Part shown: positions 15,415-25,428 of the stretch, piece after piece
Layout of the letters: every line of letters starts with the position of its first letter
How positions within the stretch are numbered: the first letter of the stretch is position 1
Source: Deltaproteobacteria bacterium
GTDB lineage: Bacteria; Myxococcota; Polyangia; Haliangiales; Haliangiaceae
Length of the DNA: 25,832 bases
Reading direction: 5' to 3'
Assembly (NCBI GenBank): GCA_018262455.1
Contig: JAGSPR010000039.1
Coordinates: forward strand, 1 to 25,832
Notes under the pieces: generated by a model
Told to the model about the DNA's origin: nothing
Databases searched by the model: none
What the model saw: only the letters and a program-made list of their open reading frames with translations
Position numbers and translations under genes: made by a program

Positions 15415-16191
15415 TTAGAAGAAGATCGCGAGTCCGCCGGAGTACTCCTGGCCGTTGCTCGACTGATTCTGGTCGAACAACGACCAGTTGCGAGCATCGA
15501 GCCGGAGCGTGATCTGCTTCTTGAACGTGATCTCGAGACCTCCGCCGGCACCGAGTGCCATGAGGGTCTGCTTCTTGTCGATCGGGTTGTCTTCCTTCGG
15601 GCGGCTGTAGGCGGCGCCGAGCCCGACGCTCGCGTAGGGGCCGATCACGGCGCCAGGTGCGAGCCGGAGCACGAACCCGAGCCCACCGAGGAAGATGTCC
15701 TTGTCCGAGCGAGGCGACAGCCCGGCGAAGCCTTCCACCGCCCAGTACGGATCGATGAGCCACGACGGACGCAGCAAGAAGATGCCTTCGCGATCGAGGA
15801 TGCCGGCCGAGAACGACAGCCCCACGTTGGCGTACGGCGCAGGCGACGGGCCAAGGATCGCCTTGCGGATCGCGCGGCCCATCCGGCGGAACGCGCCGGG
15901 CTGCTCCTCCTCGCCGACCTCGAACGGGAACACCATGTCGCCCAGGATCCAGCCCGAGGTGCCGTCCTCGAGCTCGATCTTGAACCAGTAGTCGCGGCCG
16001 CCACGCTCGAGCACCGTGAACACCTGGCCGCGGTCAGCGATGAAGACCTCGCGATAGCTCGGACCGGGCCCGCTGTGTACCGGCGCCTTCTGGGCGATGA
16101 CCCGGAGGAACGCGTCGGCGTCGGCGTCACCGGCCTGGGCGACGGTCACCGCGAACGCGAACGCGAGTGGGGCGATGAGCCGGGACTTCAC
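15415..16191 (-). CDS. Exported SH3-domain protein with C-terminal beta-barrel-like region
   Basis: The 258-residue protein has a signal peptide (MKSRLIAPLAFAFAVTVAQAGDA). A bacterial SH3 domain follows at about 29-90 (VIAQKAPVHSGPGPSYREVF, then YWFKIELEDGTSGWILGDMV). A basic linker comes next, then a strand-rich region (about 118-258) with alternating residues and a terminal aromatic (GGLAIFF). The latter looks like a small outer-membrane barrel such as the OmpA-like or porin families. The SH3 part may bind peptidoglycan in the periplasm, linking wall and outer membrane. The start is GTG 16191, which directly abuts the stop of the upstream lipoprotein gene. It is the second gene of the DUF4266/DUF3570 operon; function in that system is unknown. 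Confidence 0.83.
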   Translation of the reverse strand: MKSRLIAPLAFAFAVTVAQAGDADADAFLRVIAQKAPVHSGPGPSYREVFIADRGQVFTVLERGGRDYWFKIELEDGTSGWILGDMVFPFEVGEEEQPGAFRRMGRAIRKAILGPSPAPYANVGLSFSAGILDREGIFLLRPSWLIDPYWAVEGFAGLSPRSDKDIFLGGLGFVLRLAPGAVIGPYASVGLGAAYSRPKEDNPIDKKQTLMALGAGGGLEITFKKQITLRLDARNWSLFDQNQSSNGQEYSGGLAIFF

Positions 16192-16647
16192 TTAGAACCA
16201 ACCGAGGAAGATCACGACAGCGGGGTCGTTCGTCGTCGCGTAGATGTCGCCGCCACCGTGCGTGTCGACGCCGGCGAGCGGCTTGGACAGCAGCGGGCTC
16301 ATCTCGGCGGTGCCGCAGTTGAGGAACACCTGCGCCTGCCGGAAGTTGAATGCGAAATCGACCGGGTTGGTCTTGAAGTTGAGGGCGTTGCCGCCGGCCT
16401 CGTTGTGACAGCCGCCGTTCTTGGTGCAGCCATTCGCGGTATCAGCTGGCCGGATGTAGTTCGGCCAGACCTCGTTCTGGAAGTACTCGATGCCACCCGG
16501 CGGGTTGCACAGGTTGATATCCGTCGGTGTATCGCCGAGATCGACGGTGGGGCACCCCGTGAGCAGGGCCAGCGCCAGCGCCAGCGGGACGCCAGCCGCG
16601 CCCCACCGCTTGGCGACGGCGTGAGAACCGGACCAGTGGATACCCAT
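16192..16647 (-). CDS. Lipoprotein with cytochrome-c-like C-x5-CH motif
   Basis: The 151-residue lipoprotein has a lipobox LTGC (Cys32). The mature part shows GGIEYFQNEVWPNYI followed by Cys74-x5-Cys80-His81 (GCTKNGGCHN), then ALNFKT, NFRQAQVFLNC, MSPLLSKPLAG (116-126) and DTHGGG. This order (FxxxVxP, Cys..CysHis, Gly/Leu-rich, S-LL-KPLAG, HGGG) resembles the short cytochrome-c-like heme domains common in planctomycetes and myxobacteria. The cysteine spacing is five rather than the usual two residues, so c-type heme attachment is not certain; a disulfide or metal site is an alternative. It leads the envelope operon, and its stop abuts the GTG of the SH3 protein gene. Confidence 0.8.
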   Translation of the reverse strand: MGIHWSGSHAVAKRWGAAGVPLALALALLTGCPTVDLGDTPTDINLCNPPGGIEYFQNEVWPNYIRPADTANGCTKNGGCHNEAGGNALNFKTNPVDFAFNFRQAQVFLNCGTAEMSPLLSKPLAGVDTHGGGDIYATTNDPAVVIFLGWF

Positions 16648-16658
16648 CCCTGGTGATT

Positions 16659-16664
16659 ACGGTA
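16659..16664 (-). promoter_or_regulatory. Possible -10-like TACCGT upstream of the envelope operon
   Basis: Minus-strand TACCGT ends 11 bases before ATG 16647. This is a longer spacing than for the other first genes and the call is weak. Confidence 0.25.
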
Positions 16665-16691
16665 CACCCGATCCGCAATGGGTCGCCACGC

Positions 16692-16721
16692 TTGCGACCG
16701 ATCGCTGCAGGCGGGTATCCT
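16692..16721 (+). promoter_or_regulatory. Sigma70-type promoter of the AAA/TPR-cca operon
   Basis: TTGCGA (16692-16697), an 18-base spacer and TATCCT (16716-16721), which ends 7 bases before GTG 16729. This is among the best promoters in the window. It argues that translation starts at 16729 and not at the in-frame ATG 16678 upstream of the promoter. Confidence 0.55.
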
Positions 16722-16728
16722 GCGCGCA

Positions 16729-19461
<2,733 letters not shown>

Positions 19462-19465
19462 CGAC

Positions 19466-20809
19466 ATGGCGTCCGAGCAGGCCCTCGCGCGGCTGCGGGT
19501 GGCGGTGCCTGCCAACGTCCGCGAGGTGTGTCAGACCCTCGCCACGGCCGGTCATCAGGCCGTCACCGTCGGAGGCGCGGTACGCGACGCGATCCTGGAT
19601 CTCGAGCCCGGGGACTGGGACGTCGCGACGAGCGCGCCTCCCGAAGAGGTGATCAAGCTGTTCCGGCACACCGTGCCGACCGGGCTCAAGCACGGCACGG
19701 TCACCGTGGTGACAGGGCGGGGCGAGGCGTCGCACGTCGAGGTCACGACGTTTCGCGGTGAAGGCGCGTACACCGATGCGCGCCGCCCCGACAACGTCAC
19801 GTTCGGAGTGCCGCTGATCGAAGATCTCGCGCGGCGCGATCTGCGGGTCAATGCGATGGCGTACGACCCCTTGCACGATCAGCTGATCGATCCTTACGGC
19901 GGCCAGCGCGATATCGAGCAGCAGTTGCTCCGTGCCGTCGGGCCGACCGGCAACGTCTACGAGGATGCCGTGGCGCGATTCACCGAGGACGGGCTCCGGG
20001 TGATGCGCGCGGTCCGGTTCGCCGCCCAGCTCGAGTTCGCGCTCGACGCCGAGACCGAGCGCGGCATCGTGCCGGCGCTGCCCTCGCTGGCGAAGGTTAG
20101 CAAGGAGCGCGTCGCGGACGAGCTGCGCAAGATCCTGGCGACGCGCCAGCCCTCGCGTGCCCTGCTGCCGGCGATCCGCACCGGCATCATCGAGCTGATC
20201 ATGCCCGAGCTCGTCGCGGGCTTCGCCGCCTGGGAGCCGTGGCATGGAGGCAGCCGAGCCACCACGATCCAGGCGTGGCTCGCGAGCATCGATGCCGCGC
20301 CGCCCGCCGCCCGCCTCGGCGCGATGCTGGCCGAGCTCGCGCCTCCCGACACGGGCACGCGCAAGCTCGATCGCGCGCTCACCAAGCGGAGCGAGGCGGT
20401 GCTGCGACGCCTCAAGTTCTCCAACGACGAGCTCGCCCGCGCCGCGGTCCTCGTCGGCTCGGCGGGGATCCTCGCGACCTCCGGATGGAGCGAGCCACAG
20501 GTTCGCCGGCTGCTCGCCGACGTCACGCGGCCCTACGCCGGGGCCGCGGTCGACCTGTGGCGCGCCAAAGGAGCGGGGCTGCTCGCCACGCTCGCCGAGA
20601 CGATCACGAAGCGCGGCGATGCGCTCAACATCGGCGAGCTCGCGGTGACCGGTGCCGATCTGATGCGCGAGCTCGCTCTGGCCCCGGGACCGCTGCTCGG
20701 CCGGCTGCTCGCCATGCTGCTCGATCGCGTGCTCGACGATCCGGCGCTCAACGCGCGCGAGCAGCTGATCCAGCTCGCGCGCGCCTTCGAGCTCCCCCTG
20801 CCACGTTGA
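19466..20809 (+). CDS. cca: CCA tRNA nucleotidyltransferase / poly(A) polymerase family protein
   Basis: The 447-residue class II nucleotidyltransferase has GGAVRDAILD (36-45) and the catalytic carboxylates in GDWDVAT (Asp50, Asp52). VEVTTFRGEG, the RRDLRVNAMAYD motif (123-134), IDPYGGQRDIE and EDGLRVMRAVRFAAQLEF (174-191, the neck region) follow. This family adds or repairs the 3' CCA of tRNA, or adds poly(A) tails; the two activities are hard to separate by sequence. The C-terminal 220 residues are helical and Ala/Leu-rich, with no HD phosphohydrolase motif. ATG 19466 follows the TPR protein stop by 4 bases, so it is co-transcribed with that ATPase, an unusual partner. An upstream in-frame ATG at 19379 lies in the preceding gene and is rejected. 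Confidence 0.9.
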   Translation: MASEQALARLRVAVPANVREVCQTLATAGHQAVTVGGAVRDAILDLEPGDWDVATSAPPEEVIKLFRHTVPTGLKHGTVTVVTGRGEASHVEVTTFRGEGAYTDARRPDNVTFGVPLIEDLARRDLRVNAMAYDPLHDQLIDPYGGQRDIEQQLLRAVGPTGNVYEDAVARFTEDGLRVMRAVRFAAQLEFALDAETERGIVPALPSLAKVSKERVADELRKILATRQPSRALLPAIRTGIIELIMPELVAGFAAWEPWHGGSRATTIQAWLASIDAAPPAARLGAMLAELAPPDTGTRKLDRALTKRSEAVLRRLKFSNDELARAAVLVGSAGILATSGWSEPQVRRLLADVTRPYAGAAVDLWRAKGAGLLATLAETITKRGDALNIGELAVTGADLMRELALAPGPLLGRLLAMLLDRVLDDPALNAREQLIQLARAFELPLPR

Positions 20810-20825
20810 CCGCTTCGCGAAGTGG
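20810..20825. terminator. Hairpin exactly filling the gap between convergent stops
   Basis: CCGCTTC/GAAGTGG around a GC centre (one G-T pair) covers every base between the cca TGA and the TAA of the minus-strand ATP-grasp gene. No T-run. Likely a bidirectional terminator. Confidence 0.55.
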
Positions 20826-22247
20826 TTATCGAAGCTCGGCCGAGGCGTCGACGACGATCGTGCGCGCACCGCGACCACCGACCACGATGCGCGGCAACTC
20901 GAGCACGGTGATCCGGCCATCGAGGTCGACCACGAGGTGCGACGCGCGGCGGAGCAGGTTCGCCAGCCCGGCGCGATCGAGCTCTGGATCGCCGGCGCGC
21001 GATGCGACCAGGTGGGCGGCGAGCGCCTGGGCATCGATCAGCCGGAGCGGCGCGGGCGCGGCGGCGAGCTGCGGGGCTCCGGGAGCATCGAGCACGACGG
21101 TCCAGCCGAGCGCAGGCAGGTCGAGCAACGAGACCGAGATCTCGCGCCCGGACGGCGGGGTCTCGCGCACGATGACGGCGGCGCCCTCGCTGGCGGACTT
21201 GCCGGCGGCGGTGAGCACGGAGGTGAACGCGGAGCGCACGAGGGCATCGCTGGTGATGTCGCGCTCGACCGGACAGCCGGCTGGTTCGCTCGGCAGATCA
21301 TGGCCCCACGGCTTGAGCTCGACCGGGAATCCCGCTCGCCGCGCGAGCTTCACCGCCGCGGACGGCGTGGTCGCGACGGCCTGGCGCGTGATCGCGACGC
21401 CGTAGGCCGCGAGCAGAACCTTGGTCTCGTGATCTCCGATCCGCCCTGGATCGGTCCCGAGCTTGGCGAGCTGGCGGCGGAGCCGATCGTCATCGATCGC
21501 GAGCTCGGCGGATGCGACCCGAGGGGCCGCCCCGAGGCCGACCGCGATTCGCTCCGCCGCCTGCCCGAGCACATGGATCGCGCCGAGCGCAGCCCGGGCG
21601 CCGTAGAGCACCGCCGCTTCGGTCGCGAGCTCGCCCCGCGCGATCACGGGGACGTGGAGGCCGGGGGTGGTGTCCGGCGGGTTGCCGAGGGCCGGATCGA
21701 ACAGCACGACGTCGGTCGGATCGTCCGGCAGCGAGAGCGGCGGGCGCGCTCCGGCCGCCTCGGCCTCGGCGGTGAGCGCGGCAGTCTGCGCCTCCAGCCA
21801 CGAGCCCGGCGGTGCGATCACGGCCGCGCGCGGGCCCTCCGGCAGCCCGAACCGGACGAGCATCACGACGGCCTCGAGCCAGACATCGACGTCGTGCGCG
21901 ACCGCGGCTCCGTGCGCGCGCAGGTACGACACGGCCGCGGCCCGCTCGACGGCCAGCCGCCCGGTCCCGCGTGGCGTGGGCGCGAGCAGGCACATCGGCC
22001 GGCCGGTTGCGGCCGCGCGCGCACAGCTGGCGGATAGCTCGACGGCGGCCGCGGCGGTGGGGATCGCGGCGAGCGCCCAGGCGATGACGTCGTCGCGGGC
22101 GGGCTCGAGCATCGCCGCATCCGACACGCGCGCCTCGATGCCGCGCGCGCGCAGGGCCGCCACCGCGGTCGCGCCGAGGTGAGCCGGCGCGATCACGTGC
22201 ACCCGTGCTGACGCGGTCACCGCGGCGGTCCGCGCGTGTACGATCAC
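20826..22247 (-). CDS. Degenerate acyl-CoA synthetase (NDP-forming)-like ATP-grasp protein
   Basis: The 473-residue protein appears related to the ligase and ATP-grasp portions of NDP-forming acyl-CoA synthetases. The C-terminal part (about 272-470) follows the ATP-grasp_5 plan: DHETKVLLAAYGVAI, TPSAAVKLARRAGFPVELKPW (Lys312), IVRETPPSGREISVSL and DLDGRITVLELPRIVV. However, the HK(S/T)D-GGV phosphate-contact motif expected after the lysine is replaced (HDLPSEPAGCP), and the closing Asn-Pro pair is missing. The middle (about 90-260; AVIAPPGSWLEAQTAAL, DVVLFDPALGN) resembles the CoA-ligase domain without its active-site His/Gly signature. It may therefore have lost classical ligase activity. 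GTG 22247 overlaps the EtfB-like stop by 4 bases (GTGA). The substrate is unknown; it is the last gene of the EtfA/EtfB-like operon. Confidence 0.68.
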   Translation of the reverse strand: MIVHARTAAVTASARVHVIAPAHLGATAVAALRARGIEARVSDAAMLEPARDDVIAWALAAIPTAAAAVELSASCARAAATGRPMCLLAPTPRGTGRLAVERAAAVSYLRAHGAAVAHDVDVWLEAVVMLVRFGLPEGPRAAVIAPPGSWLEAQTAALTAEAEAAGARPPLSLPDDPTDVVLFDPALGNPPDTTPGLHVPVIARGELATEAAVLYGARAALGAIHVLGQAAERIAVGLGAAPRVASAELAIDDDRLRRQLAKLGTDPGRIGDHETKVLLAAYGVAITRQAVATTPSAAVKLARRAGFPVELKPWGHDLPSEPAGCPVERDITSDALVRSAFTSVLTAAGKSASEGAAVIVRETPPSGREISVSLLDLPALGWTVVLDAPGAPQLAAAPAPLRLIDAQALAAHLVASRAGDPELDRAGLANLLRRASHLVVDLDGRITVLELPRIVVGGRGARTIVVDASAELR

Positions 22248-22900
22248 GGCTGGCTCCGTCGCGCGACCACGTGCGCCGACAGATGCTCGGCGACGCCCTC
22301 GACGGTGCGCCGCGGTTGCCCCCCGATCCGCGGCGGCAGCGCGCGGTGGCCGAGCACGCCCGGATCGAGCCCGAGCGACGTCAGATCGAACCGGCGCATC
22401 GATGCGGACGGCGTCGGCGTGGGGTACTCGTCGATCTGCGGACCCGCGATCCGCAGCCCGATCACCGCGCTGCCGCGGACGCGACAGGTCTGGAGCTCGC
22501 CGCCTGCGATCCGGCTCGCGTGGATCACCGTGCCGCTGGCCGCGAGCGCGACGACGTTCGTGAGCTGGGCGAGATCGAGCAGCTCGGCGAGCGCGGCGAC
22601 CTCCGGGGCGCGCTCGGGCCTGCTCGCTTCGTCCACGAGGATCGTGGTCGCCCCGAGCTGACGGGCGACCGCTGCCATCACCTGCGCCCAGCCGAGGTAA
22701 TCGAGCTGCAGCTCGGAGGGGACCCCAACACTTCCCAGCCCGGCGCGACTCGCGCGATCGGCGGCGAGATCGAGCCACGTGGGATCACCGGCGGCGACCA
22801 CGGTCGCCTCGCCGAGCTTGGCGGCAGCGCCGATCGCGCCGTCGAGCCAGCGGATCGATCGCGCGGGCATCGCGCTGCCGAGCCAGAGAGCGAGCTTCAT
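22244..22900 (-). CDS. EtfB-like electron-transfer flavoprotein beta subunit (divergent)
   Basis: The 218-residue protein follows the ETF beta fold. An alpha/beta core has MKLALWLGSAMPARSIRWLDGAI and a central YLGWAQVMAAVARQLGATTILVDE stretch. Then come AALAELLDLAQLTNVVAL, a RVRGSAVIGLRIAGPQIDEYPTPTPSASMRRF segment equivalent to the beta-subunit NEPRY-SLPNIMKAKKK region, and a C-terminal recognition-type tail with RTVEGVAEHLSAHV. Canonical ETF passes electrons from acyl-CoA dehydrogenases to ETF-quinone oxidoreductase. Here the usual basic NIMKAKKK stretch has become PTPSASMRRF, and the protein is shorter than typical EtfB (about 250), so partner and cofactor binding may differ. ATG 22900 overlaps the EtfA-like stop by 4 bases (ATGA). 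Assignment rests on fold pattern and on its EtfA-like neighbour. Confidence 0.7.
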   Translation of the reverse strand: MKLALWLGSAMPARSIRWLDGAIGAAAKLGEATVVAAGDPTWLDLAADRASRAGLGSVGVPSELQLDYLGWAQVMAAVARQLGATTILVDEASRPERAPEVAALAELLDLAQLTNVVALAASGTVIHASRIAGGELQTCRVRGSAVIGLRIAGPQIDEYPTPTPSASMRRFDLTSLGLDPGVLGHRALPPRIGGQPRRTVEGVAEHLSAHVVARRSQP

Positions 22901-23862
22901 CGTGCCTCCAGCACGCGGATGAGCTCGGCGAGCACGGTGTCCGCGCGGCCTGCGAGCGCGCCGTCGGACGGCTTGCCAGCCTGGCCCCCGATCCGGACCA
23001 AGCTCGCGGCCCCGGCGAGATCGATCGCGGGTGTGCCGATGGCGACGCAGAGCTCCGGCGCCAGCGCGGCACCGCGTTCGATGACCGCGCTCGGCTCGAT
23101 TGCCTTCGCGCGGACCGCGGCGCGCCCGCCGACGAGGGGCGCCCCGAGCAAGCTCGCGAGCCGGCGTGCGTGGCCCACGACCTTGGGATCCGCGGCGTGC
23201 TCGTCATCCAGCACGACGATCGCGCCGCGGGTATGCGCGAGCTCCGCCGGCGCGCGCTCCCCGAGCTCGATCCGCGTGTCGGCTGCACCGATCGCGCCGA
23301 CCACGACAAGATCGATGTCGTCGTCGCCCGGGCTCGCCACGCGACTTCCACCGATCATCACGACCGCAGCGCCACCGTCGGTGGCACGGACGTAGCCGCC
23401 ATCGCGATCGCGCAGCTCGACATCGTCGAGCCCGACCGCGCGTGCGCGGGTCAGCAGCCGTGCACCGATCCGTGCACCGGTTCGCGCCCCGAGCTCGGCG
23501 GCCGAGGGCGCGTCGGAGCCGAACAGCACCAGCCGGGGCCTCAGTTGATCCAGCACCCGCTGCCACGCGCCGCCGACCGCGGCCCAGAGCGGCCCGACCG
23601 GCGCATCGCTGATCGCCGCGACGACCTTGTCGGCGCCGCCGCTCGCGAGCTCGGCGCGCACGGTCTCCACCACCGACAGGCGCCCGCTCGAGATCCGCCC
23701 GGTGTCGGTCGTGGCGCCTTCGTTCGGATCGTGGACGATGATCGCGGCGTAGAGCGTGGCGCCCCACGACGATGCGACCGCTCGACCTGCCGCGAGCGCG
23801 GCCTGCGAAGACGGATGAGGCCGTTCGCCGTCGAGATCGATATGGACCAGGACGGCGCCCAC
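22897..23862 (-). CDS. EtfA-like electron-transfer flavoprotein alpha subunit (divergent)
   Basis: The 321-residue protein has the EtfA order. The N-terminal alpha/beta domain has AVLVHIDLDGERPHPSSQAAL and RPRLVLFGSDAPSAAELGARTGARIGARLLT. The C-terminal domain has GHARRLASLLGAPLVGGRAAV and LAPELCVAIGTPAIDLAGAASLVRIGGQAGK. The expected FAD-binding signatures are altered: VGQTG reads VIERG, the VGISGAIQH block reads IGTPAIDLAG, AINKD reads RIGGQ, and the ADYGLVGD region is replaced by GRADTVL. It may bind flavin differently or not at all. It is the first gene of a three-gene operon with a TTGACC/TAGCGT promoter. GTG 23862 is the start, 9 bases after the -10 box. It pairs with the EtfB-like gene downstream, so a heterodimer is likely. 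Confidence 0.72.
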   Translation of the reverse strand: MGAVLVHIDLDGERPHPSSQAALAAGRAVASSWGATLYAAIIVHDPNEGATTDTGRISSGRLSVVETVRAELASGGADKVVAAISDAPVGPLWAAVGGAWQRVLDQLRPRLVLFGSDAPSAAELGARTGARIGARLLTRARAVGLDDVELRDRDGGYVRATDGGAAVVMIGGSRVASPGDDDIDLVVVGAIGAADTRIELGERAPAELAHTRGAIVVLDDEHAADPKVVGHARRLASLLGAPLVGGRAAVRAKAIEPSAVIERGAALAPELCVAIGTPAIDLAGAASLVRIGGQAGKPSDGALAGRADTVLAELIRVLEAR

Positions 23863-23871
23863 GCTGCGACG

Positions 23872-23900
23872 ACGCTAACGTGCGGTGACTATTCGGTCAA
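23872..23900 (-). promoter_or_regulatory. Sigma70-type promoter for the EtfA/EtfB-like operon
   Basis: On the minus strand TTGACC (23900-23895) and TAGCGT (23877-23872) are separated by exactly 17 bases. The -10 ends 9 bases before GTG 23862, with no Shine-Dalgarno. A strong candidate for a near-leaderless promoter. Confidence 0.58.
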
Positions 23901-23910
23901 CAATTCCGCG

Positions 23911-24234
23911 TCATTCCCGCAGCTTGCATGGCCGCCGACGCTCGCAGCGAGAACCTCCGGTGGCGTCGCGCAGGACGTCCAGCTCCCAACCATGTCGCGT
24001 GCATACGAGGAGCTCACCGTCGACGAAGCCGTCAGAGATCCGTCCACCGTCATGCGGACAGCGGTCATCGACCACGACCAGCCGCCCACTGCCAAGCCGG
24101 GCGACCGCGACCGGCCGGGCGCCATCACGTGCCCGGACGACCGCGCCGACCGCGATGAGCCCGAGCTCGCGGACATCCGGTACCTCGGGATCGTAGCCAA
24201 GCTCGTCGAGGAGCTGCGCGGAGACCGGGCCCAT
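23911..24234 (-). CDS. Small Rieske [2Fe-2S] protein
   Basis: The 107-residue protein shows the Rieske cluster motif CPH (59-61) and CTRH (78-81): Cys59, His61, Cys78 and His81 would bind the cluster (C-x-H-x16-C-x2-H), with the usual HDGGRISDG and GELLVCTRHGWELD context. Soluble Rieske ferredoxins of about 105 residues carry electrons to oxygenases or related enzymes. The part after HGWELD is atypical: the usual TG-x-P strand is replaced by VLRDATGGSRCERRRPCKLRE, with two extra Cys and a basic end, so a changed or slightly truncated C-terminus is possible. There is no signal peptide. ATG 24234 is 6 bases after a TAGGTT box, 48 bases after aroC on the same strand. No oxygenase or reductase partner is adjacent, apart from the EtfA/EtfB-like operon immediately downstream. 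Confidence 0.78.
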   Translation of the reverse strand: MGPVSAQLLDELGYDPEVPDVRELGLIAVGAVVRARDGARPVAVARLGSGRLVVVDDRCPHDGGRISDGFVDGELLVCTRHGWELDVLRDATGGSRCERRRPCKLRE

Positions 24235-24240
24235 TGGCCG

Positions 24241-24246
24241 AACCTA
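24241..24246 (-). promoter_or_regulatory. -10-like TAGGTT upstream of the Rieske gene
   Basis: Minus-strand TAGGTT ends 6 bases before ATG 24234, inside the 48-base gap after aroC. No -35 match. It suggests the Rieske gene has its own transcript. Confidence 0.4.
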
Positions 24247-24282
24247 GAGCGGCGGTCTGACATCGCAGCCCGAGCGGGGATC

Positions 24283-25362
24283 TCACGCGCCGAGGCTGGC
24301 CGCGCGGAGGCAATGGTCAGCGAGCACGAGGGCGACCATCGCTTCGACGATCGGGACCGCGCGAGGCAGCACGCAGGGATCGTGGCGGCCACGGGGCGTA
24401 AGGATCACGGGGTTGCCATCACGGTCGACGGTCTCCTGCGGACGCATGATGGTGGCGGTCGGCTTGAACGCGATCCGCAGCGTGATCGGCTCGCCATTGG
24501 AGATCCCACCCTGGATCCCGCCCGAGCGGTTGGTGCGCGTGCCGATCGTGCCGTCGTCCCGACGATGGAAGGCATCGTTGTGCTCGCTGCCGGTCAGCTT
24601 CGTACCGGCGAACCCCGAGCCGTTCTCGACGCCCTTGACCGCGGGGATCGACATGATCGCCTTCGCGAGATCGGCCTCGAGCTTGTCGAACACCGGCTCG
24701 CCCCAGCCGGCGGGTACGCCGCGTGCGACGGCGCGGATCACCCCGCCCACGGAGTCTCCGTCCTTGCGGGCCTGCTCCACACGCTCGATCATGCGGGCGG
24801 CAGTCGGCGCATCGGGACACCGGAGATCGTTGGCATCGACCTGGTCGCGGCTGACCGTGGCGTCGTCCACCGTCGCGATCAGATCAGCGACCTCGTCGAC
24901 CCAGGCGATGATCGAGACTCCGCGCCGGGCGAGCAGCTGCTGGGCTACCGCCCCGGCGGCGACGCGTCCTGCCGTCTCGCGCGCGCTGGCACGGCCGCCG
25001 CCCGCGATCGCCCGGATCCCGTACTTGGCGTCGTAGGTGTAGTCGGCGTGGCTGGGGCGGTAGGCGTGCGAGATTTCCTCGTAGTCCTTGCTGCGTGCGT
25101 CCTGATTGCGGATCAGCATCGCGATCGGCGTCCCGAGCGTCACGCCATCGAGCATCCCGGAGAGGATCTCGACCTGGTCGGCTTCCTTGCGCTGGCTGAC
25201 CAGCCGGCTCTGCCCAGGTCGCCGGCGGTCGAGCTCGGCCTGGATCTGTGCAAGATCGAGTGGGAGCCGGGGAGGGCAACCATCGATCACCACGCCGATC
25301 CCCGCACCGTGGGATTCGCCAAACGTGGTGATCCGAAATAGCCTGCCGAAGCTGCTACCCAT
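24283..25362 (-). CDS. aroC: Chorismate synthase
   Basis: The 359-residue enzyme is the last step of the shikimate pathway, converting 5-enolpyruvylshikimate-3-phosphate to chorismate with reduced FMN. Signature 1 is [16 protein letters not shown] (15-30). Signature 2 region is [20 protein letters not shown] (121-140). [34 protein letters not shown] and the closing [25 protein letters not shown] complete the family blocks. Length and order are canonical. ATG 25362 is the family start ([10 protein letters not shown]); the open frame continues 80 codons upstream only by chance, crossing the divergent promoter region. A TACACT box 6 bases before the ATG fits the local leaderless pattern. No other aromatic biosynthesis gene is adjacent. 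Confidence 0.97.
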   Translation of the reverse strand: MGSSFGRLFRITTFGESHGAGIGVVIDGCPPRLPLDLAQIQAELDRRRPGQSRLVSQRKEADQVEILSGMLDGVTLGTPIAMLIRNQDARSKDYEEISHAYRPSHADYTYDAKYGIRAIAGGGRASARETAGRVAAGAVAQQLLARRGVSIIAWVDEVADLIATVDDATVSRDQVDANDLRCPDAPTAARMIERVEQARKDGDSVGGVIRAVARGVPAGWGEPVFDKLEADLAKAIMSIPAVKGVENGSGFAGTKLTGSEHNDAFHRRDDGTIGTRTNRSGGIQGGISNGEPITLRIAFKPTATIMRPQETVDRDGNPVILTPRGRHDPCVLPRAVPIVEAMVALVLADHCLRAASLGA

Positions 25363-25368
25363 CGCCGG

Positions 25369-25374
25369 AGTGTA
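25369..25374 (-). promoter_or_regulatory. -10-like TACACT upstream of aroC
   Basis: Minus-strand TACACT ends 6 bases before ATG 25362, with no ribosome site. It supports the family start over the longer open frame. Confidence 0.45.
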
Positions 25375-25416
25375 CGCGAGAGGCCCAACGACAGCACACC
25401 CGGCACCGTGGAGTGA

Positions 25417-25422
25417 GACACT
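25417..25422 (+). promoter_or_regulatory. -10-like GACACT upstream of the terminal lipoprotein gene
   Basis: GACACT ends 6 bases before ATG 25429. Positions 2 and 6 fit TANNNT. It lies in the 66-base divergent gap with aroC. Confidence 0.3.
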
Positions 25423-25428
25423 CCCCGC

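Noticed and set aside
16678..16728. Upstream ATG start for the AAA/TPR gene
   Set aside because: A TTGCGA/TATCCT promoter lies between it and GTG 16729, so the upstream ATG would not be in the transcript.
23170..25341. 723-codon plus-strand open frame spanning the EtfA-like, Rieske and aroC region
   Set aside because: It runs antisense to three recognisable genes and has no motif of its own.
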